Source: JAKQEM01 sp964391185 | Lineage (GTDB): Bacteria; Patescibacteriota; Gracilibacteria; Peribacterales; Peribacteraceae | Assembly (NCBI GenBank): GCA_964391185.1 | Contig: CAYMIX010000002.1 | Coordinates: 62,001-126,000, forward strand | DNA: 64,000 bases | Reading direction: 5' to 3' | Shown here: piece after piece, positions 7,482-15,506 of the stretch | How positions within the stretch are numbered: position 1 is the first letter of the stretch | How the letters are laid out: each line of letters starts with the position of its first letter | Notes under the pieces: model-generated | Databases searched by the model: none | The model's input: only the letters and a program-made list of their open reading frames with translations | Told to the model about the DNA's origin: nothing | Translations under genes and position numbers: made by a program

Positions 7482-8843
7482 ATGCGCCCGGTGGACTCTC
7501 TGTCGTCCGGCTCAGAAAAAACTGAAACCACTTCCAGTCGTTCTCCTGTTCTCCTCAAATGGGCACAGGCAATTAGTTTGGCGTGCGCAGGACTGATGGC
7601 GGAAGCAGGTCATGCACAAGACCAACCAGCCACTGCCGAAGCAATAGACATCCAATCAACAAATCCCATTGCACGATTAGCCGCGACGAGACACAGAGCT
7701 TACCCTCTCTTGGATAATCCTGATTCCCTCGTTCGACATCAAGCATATACCGATGCGCGCACCGCCGCGATTAAAGCCTTAAATTATAAGTGCCCACTGC
7801 CTGAGCATTTCATCAGGTGGAAACAAGCCGGCTCTGCGCAACAGCGCGCAGCTATTCGTCAGCACAACAACATCATCATGGAACGAATGAAATATGCGCC
7901 TGCAAGAATAGTAAATGACACGAATGCACATGTGCATATACGCCCTCTTTTGGAAGCTCATTTGGGACTACGCATAAGCTATCCGAATGATGACAAATCC
8001 TACGCAGAAGAACCACTTCTTGCGCCCGGCCAAAGTGTAAGCTGCGGCGAGGCGCTCGAAGCCATTTGTTTTGAAACACGCACTGTTCCATCTCTTTCCG
8101 CTGAAGGCATAAAGCTGTCACCGGCAAGCCCCAATCAATCCATGTGTTTTGATGGAAGATTTTATTGGGTAAAAACAGAGCATGCAGAGTCTATGCCAGA
8201 ATATAAAGTGTTCGGCCTCGATCAGCATCAAATTTTAAATATGGAACCGAAGGCGCCATTCAAAAGTGGCTTTGTGAAATCAAGTGACGCGCTCATCCCT
8301 CAATATACGCAAAAGATAGTGGCAAATGTCACAACCGAAGCAAACGACATTCCATGGACTGCAAGCTCAGGCCAAGGCACTCCAAAGCCACTTAAGTCAC
8401 ACGGGACAGACTTCGATAAAACTCGCTTGTCTTACGCCTCGCACCCGGAAACAAAAACTATGTTAGTGAAGGAAAAAGAAAACCTGGAGATTGGCCCACA
8501 ACAATTATGGATTGATGCGATCGAACAAAAAGATGGCAAGTGGATCATCAAATGTGGTGGCACAATTTTTCAGCATGTCCCCTGGCCCGATACATCCGTT
8601 CAGCAAGACACGCCCCTTTACCAATTTGCAGCAACAAATAGAATGATTGTGACGAACAAAAAGAAAGAAGTGATTCAACATTCAATAGGTGAAATGACTG
8701 TTAAGTTACGCACATATACATATGTTATTACGACAGTGGAGGAGCCTTCAGAAATAACTGCCACCATGTTTAGAAGTTATTCGAATGAACTCGTTGCGAT
8801 TCCAAAAGATCAAGATATGGAAAAAATATCTCACTACAAATAA
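7482..8843 (+). CDS. Secreted protein of unknown function
   Basis: A 453-residue protein. Residues ~25-45 form a hydrophobic segment ending in AEAGHAQD, which reads as a signal peptide with an AxA-like cut, after a rather long charged N-region (MRPVDSLSSGSEK). The actual start may be internal. The mature part is hydrophilic without TM helices. It has a helical region (~60-150), a segment PLLAPGQSVSCGEALEAICFETRTVPSLS around 180-210, and a likely beta-rich C-terminal half. Several Cys residues are present. I do not recognise the family. No SD is seen; a TAATCC stretch lies 8 nt upstream. It is monocistronic, divergent from the thyA promoter region. Confidence 0.75.
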   Translation: MRPVDSLSSGSEKTETTSSRSPVLLKWAQAISLACAGLMAEAGHAQDQPATAEAIDIQSTNPIARLAATRHRAYPLLDNPDSLVRHQAYTDARTAAIKALNYKCPLPEHFIRWKQAGSAQQRAAIRQHNNIIMERMKYAPARIVNDTNAHVHIRPLLEAHLGLRISYPNDDKSYAEEPLLAPGQSVSCGEALEAICFETRTVPSLSAEGIKLSPASPNQSMCFDGRFYWVKTEHAESMPEYKVFGLDQHQILNMEPKAPFKSGFVKSSDALIPQYTQKIVANVTTEANDIPWTASSGQGTPKPLKSHGTDFDKTRLSYASHPETKTMLVKEKENLEIGPQQLWIDAIEQKDGKWIIKCGGTIFQHVPWPDTSVQQDTPLYQFAATNRMIVTNKKKEVIQHSIGEMTVKLRTYTYVITTVEEPSEITATMFRSYSNELVAIPKDQDMEKISHYK

Positions 8844-8845
8844 CC

Positions 8846-8880
8846 CTGGAAGCTAAAAGCCGAAAGCTATAAGCTCGTCG
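8846..8880. repeat. AGCTAAAAGCC/GAAAGCTATAAGC repeat before mscL
   Basis: Alternating agct, aaaagcc, gaaagct and ataagct words directly before the mscL start. A related stretch, on the opposite strand, sits inside trmD at 38750-38775. The -10-like TATAAG used for mscL lies in it. Confidence 0.4.
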
Positions 8881-8881
8881 C

Positions 8882-9241
8882 ATGCGCTTTATCGAAGAAT
8901 TCAAAGAGTTCGCTGTGAAAGGCAACGTGATGGACCTCGCGATTGGTGTCGCGATCGGTGCCACATTCCAGAAGATCGTGAACTCGATCGTGAACGATAT
9001 CATCATGCCGCCGATCGCAGCATTGCTCGGACGTGTCAGCTTCAACGACATGTTCATCAACCTGAGTGATACAGAAGTCACATCACTTGCCGAAGCAAAA
9101 ACGAAGGGAATTCCCACACTGAACTACGGCGCATTTATCAATAACATCCTGGAATTCTTCATCGTTGCCATCGTCCTCTTCTTCCTGGTCAAAGTGATGA
9201 ACCGCATGCGCCGCGCGCAGGAAAAGAAGGAGGCAAAGTGA
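8882..9241 (+). CDS. mscL: Large-conductance mechanosensitive channel
   Basis: A 119-residue MscL, an emergency valve that opens on membrane tension in hypo-osmotic shock. It has the N-terminal amphipathic helix (MRFIEEFKEFAVKGNVMDLAIGVAIGATF), the pore-lining TM1 with GVAIGATFQKIVNSIVND and IIMPP, a periplasmic loop of ~35 residues, TM2 (NNILEFFIVAIVLFFLVKVMNRM), and a short charged C-terminal helix. Length is slightly below the usual 130-150 because the C-terminal bundle is short. A TATAAG box lies 8 nt before the ATG and there is no SD. Confidence 0.96.
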   Translation: MRFIEEFKEFAVKGNVMDLAIGVAIGATFQKIVNSIVNDIIMPPIAALLGRVSFNDMFINLSDTEVTSLAEAKTKGIPTLNYGAFINNILEFFIVAIVLFFLVKVMNRMRRAQEKKEAK

Positions 9242-9294
9242 AAAGGGAATGAAACAGAGCTATCCATCGCTTTTTATGTAAAATAAACATATAT

Positions 9295-9323
9295 TTGACA
9301 TTTTATCATTTTAATTAAATAAT
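9295..9323 (+). promoter_or_regulatory. Sigma70-type promoter of orphan gene 9400-9918
   Basis: TTGACA at 9295-9300, a 17-nt spacer, then AATAAT. This leaves a leader of ~70 nt before the SD. Confidence 0.6.
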
Positions 9324-9399
9324 ATCACATCTGTACCTTCACATTATCGTTCGCCCTCTTGTTGGGTGGAGTGTGGAGGAAGTAAAAAGGAGAAATGTG

Positions 9400-9918
9400 A
9401 TGGCGGCTACCCTCAATGTTGTATTTTCATTTCTAACGGGGTACCTCTGTACCTCAACGGTGTGGACTGTTAAGAAGCTTGCTATCGTTCAGTATTTCAA
9501 TGCGTGCACACCATTTGGCCGAGAGGATAAGAGCCGAATCGTCGCGATGCACAAGGGTGCCAAGGGGACCCTGTGGATGCATATCGGGCTCCTCCTGTGC
9601 CCGATCATGTATTATGCGACGATGGGATTGGTGGTACCACAGCACGAATGGTTCTTGTCAGCGTACGGCATCGCCGCTGGGCACTTCCTTTGTATGATGC
9701 AATGGAAGTCTGACGACGCTTGGATTTGTCAGTTCCATCATAAACATCACGTATGGTACAGGGAGGATGAGCCACGCCTTGAAAAGGTGTATGGCCCGCG
9801 GTCTACCTACCAAGAGGCCGCTGAGGCCAACGAAAAGACAAGCAGGAGCTACGGGCTCCTCTGTACTATCGCGGTGATGGCGTATGTCATCTACCGCATT
9901 TGGATCATTTGGGCATAA
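9400..9918 (+). CDS. Orphan integral membrane protein (cassette-type gene)
   Basis: 172 residues. The ATG at 9400 is preferred over the GTG at 9373 because GGAG stands 7 nt before it. About four TM segments: ~5-25, ~60-80, ~85-105 and ~150-168. Between them is a hydrophilic part with a His-rich stretch (CQFHHKHHVWYRED) and an EPRLEKVYGPRSTYQEAAEANEK segment, so a metal site is conceivable. No family recognised. It is a self-contained unit with its own TTGACA promoter, SD and hairpin terminator, and is more GC-rich than the flanking mscL. Confidence 0.75.
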   Translation: MAATLNVVFSFLTGYLCTSTVWTVKKLAIVQYFNACTPFGREDKSRIVAMHKGAKGTLWMHIGLLLCPIMYYATMGLVVPQHEWFLSAYGIAAGHFLCMMQWKSDDAWICQFHHKHHVWYREDEPRLEKVYGPRSTYQEAAEANEKTSRSYGLLCTIAVMAYVIYRIWIIWA

Positions 9919-9938
9919 CGATACTGTGGTGCAGGGGG

Positions 9939-9970
9939 CCGGCTACGCGCTATGCGTGGCCGGGTTTTTT
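9939..9970 (+). terminator. Rho-independent terminator
   Basis: Stem CCGGC-t-ACGC / GCGT-g-GCCGG followed by GTTTTTT, 20 bp after the stop at 9918. Confidence 0.85.
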
Positions 9971-10024
9971 GCTACTATTCGACTTTTGATTGTCACTGTT
10001 GCACTCTTTTTAGGAATGGAAATA

Positions 10025-10059
10025 AGAAAGAGGGTCCTGGAGCAACGTCCAAGACCCTC
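10025..10059 (-). terminator. Rho-independent terminator of 10065-10478
   Basis: On the minus strand GAGGGTC...GACCCTC with a 16-nt loop, followed by TTTCTTATT; it starts 5 bp after the stop codon of the gene. Confidence 0.75.
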
Positions 10060-10064
10060 AACCG

Positions 10065-10478
10065 TCAGCCTAGATACCCGTCAACATACATCACGATGCG
10101 CAGCAGCCCGGCGAGAAACGCCAAAATGCCATAAGTAAATCCAAACGCGATGTTTACATTGGTGGCAAAGCCACCATTGTAACCACGAACATTATCATTG
10201 TACCAATCCACATCACGGTGCCGCTCCACCGCAATGTGGAGCGCGACACCCACATCGCGCTCGGTGGTCCCCTCAGGGAGGCCCCACGGGGCGCCAATTT
10301 CCTGGACCGCCTGACCGTGCCTTGCCAGGATGAGCGCATCTCCCCTGTTAAGCGGGGGGAGCGGGTTCCTCCGCAGGTGCCACCTGCCGAGGGGGCAGAC
10401 GACAAAGCGAACGAACAGGTACGTGACCATCCATGGAGTTACAAACAACACAGCCAAATCAAAAGCGACCTTCAACAT
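10065..10478 (-). CDS. Orphan membrane protein with poly-C leader
   Basis: 137 residues starting MLKVAFDLAVLFVTPWMVTYLFV, i.e. an N-terminal TM helix. A soluble central part follows (residues ~35-95, with LNRGDALILARHGQAVQEIGAP), then a second TM region (~105-130, FGFTYGILAFLAGLLRIVMYV). The start at 10478 is set by CAGGAG 6 nt upstream. Directly 5' of the SD is a run of eight C (10492-10499). No family recognised. It is divergent from, and independent of, its neighbours, with its own terminator. Confidence 0.72.
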   Translation of the reverse strand: MLKVAFDLAVLFVTPWMVTYLFVRFVVCPLGRWHLRRNPLPPLNRGDALILARHGQAVQEIGAPWGLPEGTTERDVGVALHIAVERHRDVDWYNDNVRGYNGGFATNVNIAFGFTYGILAFLAGLLRIVMYVDGYLG

Positions 10479-10491
10479 GTTTCTCTCCTGT

Positions 10492-10499
10492 GGGGGGGG
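10492..10499 (-). promoter_or_regulatory. C8 homopolymer tract in the 5' leader
   Basis: Eight C on the minus strand, preceded by TTTCA and followed after two bases by the SD AGGAG. Same position as the C10 at 44739 and the C14 at 53459. Confidence 0.65.
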
Positions 10500-10573
10500 T
10501 GAAAGACCGACAGTTAATATATTTTTAACATATATTTTAAAATATTGCAATATGATCGTAATATCGAGAAATG

Positions 10574-10595
10574 CCCGGATTCGCAGGAATCCGGG
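10574..10595 (-). terminator. Hairpin terminator after 10606-10770
   Basis: Perfect 9-bp stem CCCGGATTC / GAATCCGGG with a 4-nt loop. The following T content is weak (CATTTC), so termination strength is uncertain. Confidence 0.55.
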
Positions 10596-10605
10596 TGGTG
10601 AGGGC

Positions 10606-10770
10606 CTATGTGTGCCGAATCAGGCGGAGCAGCCAGCCAATAAATGACTGATGATACTCCCGCCGCTTCTGCTCTTCTACAAACAGACGCGCAACGGCTG
10701 CACGTTCAGCAAACGTCAGCGGCTGTTGCATGGCATACTTTTTCAAGACGTCCCGCTGCCAACTCGTCAT
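10606..10770 (-). CDS. Orphan small basic protein
   Basis: 54 residues, starting MTSWQRDVLKKYAMQQPLTF; helical, charged, with a C-terminal hydrophobic FIGWLLRLI. The start is set by TGGAG 6 nt upstream; the longer frame to 10905 lacks support. No family recognised. It is a single gene with a hairpin after it. Confidence 0.55.
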   Translation of the reverse strand: MTSWQRDVLKKYAMQQPLTFAERAAVARLFVEEQKRREYHQSFIGWLLRLIRHT

Positions 10771-11002
10771 AAATAACTCCACTGATGCAGAGAATGGGAG
10801 AAACACACTGTTTCGCCCTCCACCAGTCGCTCCCATGGAACAGCTCGTGAAGAGGAAAAAATCGAACAATGATGAGAAGAATCTTTTACAAGCATGAATC
10901 AGCAAGCGCTAAAAGTCAATGAAACGCACGAGAAACGGTATGGATGGATGATGAATAATCCATTTTCAAGAATTCCTGCTCAATAGATCTTGTAGAGTAC
11001 AA

Positions 11003-11030
11003 TTGACATATTAAAGAATAAATTTACAAT
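11003..11030 (+). promoter_or_regulatory. Promoter and long leader of the beta-propeller orphan
   Basis: TTGACA at 11003-11008 and TACAAT at 11025-11030 (16-nt spacer). The transcript then has a ~105-nt leader that can fold (ccctttattgggaaagg; gcgttcc...ggaacgc) before GAGGAG and the ATG at 11144. Between 10771 and 11002 I see no gene, only the presumed divergent promoter region of 10606-10770. Confidence 0.65.
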
Positions 11031-11143
11031 ACTGCAACTCCAGTACGTGCCAATCATTCCCTTTATTGGGAAAGGCCTGGAGTGCGTTCCGTGCCAGGAA
11101 CGCCGTCAGCTGTTCTGTAGAAGCATAGAAAAGAGGAGCCATC

Positions 11144-12136
11144 ATGTACCAGCGACTCGTCCTCACCACCCTCATCGCTCTCCAGGGGGCGACTGTGTTC
11201 GGGCAGAACCCGAACGTCGAACTCGAAAGCATCGCCGTCGCGGAAGTTCCGCGCCGCGCCTCGCCGCCACCGCCCGACTTCCAGGTGACGGTCTTTGGGT
11301 ACGTGGGGAACAATCTTTCTTTCAATAAGAAGGGGTACTTGGCCGCCGCGGGAGAGCAGGAGGTGCTGATCATTAAGGATTGGACACAGTCCCCCGTAAA
11401 GATCCCGGGGGACTTCCATTCGATTGGAATCGACTGGTCGCCGGACGGAACCGTTCTCGCCTACGGAGGCAAGGACGGTCGGGTAATGGTCGTCACGGAA
11501 GACGGTAAGAGGTTGTTTGACGCAAGGCTCAAGACAACTGCGTTAAAGCGCAGTCGACTGGACGCAGGGATCGCATCCGTCCACTTCGTCAGGTGGTTCG
11601 GAGATCACCTGGTCGCATGTGAGGTAGGCGCCCACATCCAAGTCGTCCACTGGCCCACAAGGACAAGGGTACTTCAGTGGGACCCGTTGCCGATCGCGCC
11701 TCAGGTCTACGACCTGAAACTTGCCAAGGATGGGACCATTGAGGAAATGTTGGTGACAGCCCAAGGAGGGACCTTCCGGGTATTCCCGGATCGGCCCCGC
11801 ACCTGGGTGGAATACCCGGGAAGGCCGGAGACTTGGTTCCTCGACAGGAGGGGCCAGGTGGAGCTTCAGCGGAGTGGTGACAGCCTGGCCGTCCTAAGGA
11901 GTGGGAAGGAGACCATCCACTTCAAAACTGAAGGAGGCCATGCAGCGCTGAATGCGGACGGAAACCGCATTCTCCTGCGAAACTACGAGGGGGTTCGCGT
12001 CCTAAGTCTCCAGGGAGAGGAAGTCTTCGACGTGGCGATGAAAAACCCGACCTTTGCAGTGCTGTCACCAGACGGCACACAGCTTGCTGTCTCAGACGGC
12101 AGGGTGGTAAAGGTCTGGCTTCTCCCGAAGCCATGA
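11144..12136 (+). CDS. Secreted WD40/beta-propeller-like orphan protein
   Basis: 330 residues. The signal peptide is MYQRLVLTTLIALQGATVFGQ, cut after FGQ or nearby, so the protein is exported. The rest is a series of beta repeats with propeller-like phrases: GIDWSPDGTVLAYGGKDGRVMVVTEDGK, VHFVRWFGDHLVACEVGAHIQVV and FAVLSPDGTQLAVSDGRVVKVWLLPKP. Five to seven blades are plausible. No catalytic motif is visible; propellers of this type usually bind proteins or ligands. The start is fixed by GAGGAG 5 nt upstream. It is the most GC-rich gene nearby, with its own promoter and a strong terminator. Confidence 0.78.
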   Translation: MYQRLVLTTLIALQGATVFGQNPNVELESIAVAEVPRRASPPPPDFQVTVFGYVGNNLSFNKKGYLAAAGEQEVLIIKDWTQSPVKIPGDFHSIGIDWSPDGTVLAYGGKDGRVMVVTEDGKRLFDARLKTTALKRSRLDAGIASVHFVRWFGDHLVACEVGAHIQVVHWPTRTRVLQWDPLPIAPQVYDLKLAKDGTIEEMLVTAQGGTFRVFPDRPRTWVEYPGRPETWFLDRRGQVELQRSGDSLAVLRSGKETIHFKTEGGHAALNADGNRILLRNYEGVRVLSLQGEEVFDVAMKNPTFAVLSPDGTQLAVSDGRVVKVWLLPKP

Positions 12137-12152
12137 CGGAGACTGATGGAAC

Positions 12153-12215
12153 GTGACTCTTCGGAGTCACACTCTGGCACATTGCGACTGGCGGTCTTCG
12201 GACCGCCAGTTTTTT
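12153..12215 (+). terminator. Double hairpin with strong terminator
   Basis: GTGACTC-ttcg-GAGTCAC at 12153-12170, then CTGGCGGTC-ttcg-GACCGCCAG at 12188-12209 followed by TTTTTT. The second is a textbook UUCG-loop terminator. Confidence 0.9.
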
Positions 12216-12254
12216 CAAACCAACAAAACATCCTTCGATAAATCCAGAACACAC

Positions 12255-14078
12255 CTACTGCCCAAAGGTAAATGCATATCCTTCTACTCCTTTCCCTTTC
12301 AGCCTCAGTACGAGGTTGAATTCGCCATGCGGACCTTTGTACAAGTTATACACATCTTCACGATCAATAGTAAATGTCTTGAAAGTCTGCCCATCGATGA
12401 GCACTTCTGCCTCTACCGGTGTGTCAGACTCACCCGGGCCAAGCACCAGGTTCGCTTCCCCGCCAACCCATCGCATGTGGATTTCACCCGTATCGCTCTG
12501 GAGCACTTGGCGTTCGCCATCCACTAATTGCCAATCTCCTACCAACGCATATTTATTTAACGATAGCGATACAGGTGCTGTATACGTCACTGTGTCATCT
12601 GACGGTTCGCCTTGTGCATTACCAAGAGCTGGCCAACTGCGTTCACCCAGGTACGTCTCCGGCGATTGATCACGACGAACATCCTTTGAATCCTTTGAAT
12701 CTTCTGCTTCCTCTGAATCCACCGTCTCCACTCCAATCTCCGCCAACAAACTCTGAATAGCTCGATCTGTCTCCTCATATGCACCCTCACCAAAGTGCGT
12801 GAAACGAATATACCCCTCGGCATCTATGAGATATTTCGCCGGCCAGTAACGGTTTGCAAATGCGCGCCATGTGCCGAAGTCATTGTCTTGCACCACTGGA
12901 TACGTGAGCCCGTGTCGTTCAATCGCATCTTTCACGTTGTCGGTGGAATGTTCGAATGCAAATTCAGGAGAGTGTACGCCGATGAGCACGAACGGTTTGT
13001 CTTTAAACTTTTCCCAATAGCCCTCGATGTACGGAAGTGTGCGGATGCAGTTGATGCAGCTATACGTCCAGAAATCGATAAGCACCACCTTTCCTTTTAA
13101 TCCCGCTAACGACAACTCACCGGAATTAAGCCAGGGTCCCGAGCTCTGGAATTCAGGAGCACGTGTAATTTTTGGAAGTTTAGGGAGGTCCATGGAAGAT
13201 GTAGTCGAATCAAGATCGTCTTCGAACATACTCCCAGGCATGTCTTCCCCAAAGAGTTTTTGTTCGAGCCGCGTTCCGATGTCGCCAAAACTTGTATTTT
13301 CGACAAGCCAGATTTGCAATTTTTCGAAGGCATGCAGATGCAATGCAATTGCCGTGCATAGAAGTACGACGCCTGCTATTTGTTTGATGATGCCCGTGTA
13401 TGGACTGATTACGCGAACTTTAAGCACTGCTTTTTGTCCGCCATATCCAATCAACAATAATGGAATAGCAGTGCCCAATCCGTAGCAAAACAAATAAAAC
13501 GCAGCCCTAATGCTCGGTTCATCACGTACTAATGCCAGAGCTAAACTTAATGCAGGACCCGCACACGGCACCCACACCAGCCCCAGTGTCAGACCAATAA
13601 CCAGCGCGGTAAATGGCGATTCATTCCCAAATTCATCACGTGATTTTGTTTGAATGTTCGTACCGATTTGTTGAATGCGTGCGGCAATGGATCCGCCGGC
13701 AAGCATCGCAATCACACCGATAGCAGCAGAAACAACTGCTATGATCAAACCTTTATCCCAAAAGAAAAATGCTCCCGCCACCGCTCCAATGACATGGATT
13801 ACTCGGTGACGCGTGGAAAAGCCAAGGCCGAACAACAGGAGAATGTAATACGTCGTTATCTGCACAATATCGGCAATGTTCGTAAATCGAATGAGAATCA
13901 CCTGCAGCAAGAATGTGAAACCAACAAAACTCATAAGCATGCCCACTATCGTCAGAGGCACGCGCCACGGATTGCGTCCTGTCACCGACACACCAAGAAC
14001 GATCGGAATGAGCGGAAGGATGCACGGCAAAAAAATCGTCAGGAGTCCTGCGACAAACAATGTGAAAGCGAGCGTCAT
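12255..14078 (-). CDS. DipZ-like thiol-disulfide protein (CcdA + thioredoxin + C-terminal beta domain)
   Basis: 607 residues. The start at 14078 has a TATACT box 7 nt upstream. Residues ~1-245 are a CcdA/DsbD-type membrane domain that moves reducing power across the membrane (PCILPLIP in the first helix, WVPCAGPALSLALAL in a later one, each with one redox Cys). Residues ~330-445 form an exported thioredoxin-like domain with the active site SCINCIR and the cis-Pro region near YWPAKYLID. Residues ~500-607 form a beta domain like the CBM-like C-terminus of mycobacterial DipZ. The likely role is reduction of extracytoplasmic cysteines or lipoproteins. The linker at ~453-466 (SEEAEDSKDSKD) is encoded by a dispersed GATTC-type repeat. 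Confidence 0.88.
   Translation of the reverse strand: MTLAFTLFVAGLLTIFLPCILPLIPIVLGVSVTGRNPWRVPLTIVGMLMSFVGFTFLLQVILIRFTNIADIVQITTYYILLLFGLGFSTRHRVIHVIGAVAGAFFFWDKGLIIAVVSAAIGVIAMLAGGSIAARIQQIGTNIQTKSRDEFGNESPFTALVIGLTLGLVWVPCAGPALSLALALVRDEPSIRAAFYLFCYGLGTAIPLLLIGYGGQKAVLKVRVISPYTGIIKQIAGVVLLCTAIALHLHAFEKLQIWLVENTSFGDIGTRLEQKLFGEDMPGSMFEDDLDSTTSSMDLPKLPKITRAPEFQSSGPWLNSGELSLAGLKGKVVLIDFWTYSCINCIRTLPYIEGYWEKFKDKPFVLIGVHSPEFAFEHSTDNVKDAIERHGLTYPVVQDNDFGTWRAFANRYWPAKYLIDAEGYIRFTHFGEGAYEETDRAIQSLLAEIGVETVDSEEAEDSKDSKDVRRDQSPETYLGERSWPALGNAQGEPSDDTVTYTAPVSLSLNKYALVGDWQLVDGERQVLQSDTGEIHMRWVGGEANLVLGPGESDTPVEAEVLIDGQTFKTFTIDREDVYNLYKGPHGEFNLVLRLKGKGVEGYAFTFGQ
12681..12720. repeat. GATTCNNAAGAATC-type repeat within the dipZ-like gene
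   Basis: ctttgaatc repeated in tandem, then cttctgcttcctctgaatcc. The same words are at 60851-60917 (inside ugd) and 62646-62685. It gives an acidic Ser/Glu/Asp linker in frame. Confidence 0.55.
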
Positions 14079-14155
14079 GGAATGCAGTATATACGAAAAA
14101 GGACGATTCGTCGGCGAACGCCGCCGAGACCGCCCTTGTTCAATGTTCAACACTA

Positions 14156-14383
14156 TTACTGAGCTACTTCAACTTCTGCATCCATAGAACCTTCCACAGC
14201 TGCTTCGGAAGAAGAATCTTCTGGCATAGCTTCTACGCTGGAGGATGTGTCTTCGACCATAGCTTCTACGCTGGACGATGAATCGTCTGTCATAGCTTCG
14301 TCGTCAACAGTGACGTCTGCTGTGGAGTTGCAAGCTGCGAGGAACAAGGACATGGACAACGCTGCAAGAATCTTCTTGGACAT
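14156..14383 (-). CDS. Small acidic repeat lipoprotein
   Basis: 75 residues. Lipoprotein signal MSKKILAALSMSLFLAAC (lipobox LAAC, Cys18). The mature part is very acidic and Ser-rich, with a repeated unit SSSVEAM(V/P)ED(T/S) seen twice and a degenerate third copy (SSSEAAVEGSM). The low-complexity repeat suggests a surface spacer or ion-binding tether. It lies upstream of, and co-directional with, the DipZ-like gene. Confidence 0.75.
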   Translation of the reverse strand: MSKKILAALSMSLFLAACNSTADVTVDDEAMTDDSSSSVEAMVEDTSSSVEAMPEDSSSEAAVEGSMDAEVEVAQ

Positions 14384-14462
14384 GGAAAAAAGAGGTAAAG
14401 AAATGAAGGAAATCGTAGTTTACCGTGCATTACCCCTCCCGCAAGGTAAGTTTGCTTGTCAT

Positions 14463-15224
14463 CTATCGTTTGCTACCTGCATACCTCCAAGCCATCTCAA
14501 ATATTTGACGTTGGGTCTCAGCCACTTCCTTACTTTCGATAATAACGCCAAACATATCTTCATTACCTTCTAAACCGGAATCAAAAGAGATGATTGCCAC
14601 TTTATGATCGTAAATGTTGATTTCATTCGTGAAATCAAAATCTTTCGCGGGGATAAGGCGAATTTCGCGTAAACGCTCTGTATCTTGCCCGTGTACTGCT
14701 CGGCCTATTTTGTCATCGGGAGCAATCCCACGTAGCCGAATATCTCGTTTTACACGTTCATCCACATATTCCAAATCATATTCCGGCCAAAACGAACGGA
14801 CTGCGGCGGAATTGGCGAAATTAAGGATCTCCCCTTTTGCGGTCAGCGAGTCTTCATACACTTTACGCACACCGTCCCATCCTTCAAAAAATCGAACGTG
14901 CGGCTTGCGATAACTCCGACCTTGCATCGAGCGCAGTTCAGGAAGTACGCGCTGCAACGCCTGCGCGTTCTTCTGCGCTTCGATCGATAAATATTCCGGC
15001 GCGACAGGTGTGTACCACTTGCCACGCACTTTTTTGATGAGCGTAAACAGCCCGCGATGAACCAAGCCTTCGAGTGTGTTATATGCCGTGATGCGATTCA
15101 ATCCAGTTGCCTTCGCGTAGTCAGAGGCCGGAGCAGAACCCAGTTGCAAACCGGAGAGATACAGATGCGCTTCCTTTTCATCGAGACCTGCGGACCGGAG
15201 TATGTGAAGGAGATCTTTAACCAT
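14463..15224 (-). CDS. TrmB-family transcriptional regulator 1
   Basis: 253 residues. Residues ~1-80 form a winged helix with the TrmB pattern (LRSAGLDEKEAHLYLSGLQLGSAPASDYAKATGLNRITAYNTLEGLVHRGL). Residues ~105-250 form the effector-like domain with VRFFEGWDGVRKVYEDSL and KVAIISFDSG. TrmB proteins in archaea sense sugars; in CPR bacteria they are frequent and mostly unassigned. A TATACT box lies 8 nt before the ATG. A TTGTTAT-N5-ATTACAA inverted repeat lies ~20 bp upstream, a likely autoregulatory operator. glnA is divergent, so control of nitrogen assimilation is plausible but inferred. Confidence 0.88.
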   Translation of the reverse strand: MVKDLLHILRSAGLDEKEAHLYLSGLQLGSAPASDYAKATGLNRITAYNTLEGLVHRGLFTLIKKVRGKWYTPVAPEYLSIEAQKNAQALQRVLPELRSMQGRSYRKPHVRFFEGWDGVRKVYEDSLTAKGEILNFANSAAVRSFWPEYDLEYVDERVKRDIRLRGIAPDDKIGRAVHGQDTERLREIRLIPAKDFDFTNEINIYDHKVAIISFDSGLEGNEDMFGVIIESKEVAETQRQIFEMAWRYAGSKR

Positions 15225-15244
15225 AGGAATCGGAGTATAGCAAC

Positions 15245-15263
15245 TTGTTATAAAAAATTACAA
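15245..15263. promoter_or_regulatory. Putative TrmB operator between trmB and glnA
   Basis: TTGTTAT-aaaaa-ATTACAA, a near-perfect inverted repeat with one mismatch, just upstream of the -10 box of the regulator gene and within the region shared with glnA. Confidence 0.5.
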
Positions 15264-15506
15264 CAGAACGTAACATGCTGCTTTGGCTTACCTCTGTTCG
15301 ATCTATGATGCATCAAACGCATACACAAAAGTCTACCTTCTGTTCAGCCGTACAAACATCAAACAGGAGCATTCTTGTGATCGCTGAATGGTTGAATGAT
15401 GGCTTACCAATGCGTAGAAGATGTGATGTTTATTTACTTTCTGCATATTCCTATGAACCCATTGATGTCACCGCTGTTGCGACCAGGGCTCCTCCATCAA
15501 ACAAAG

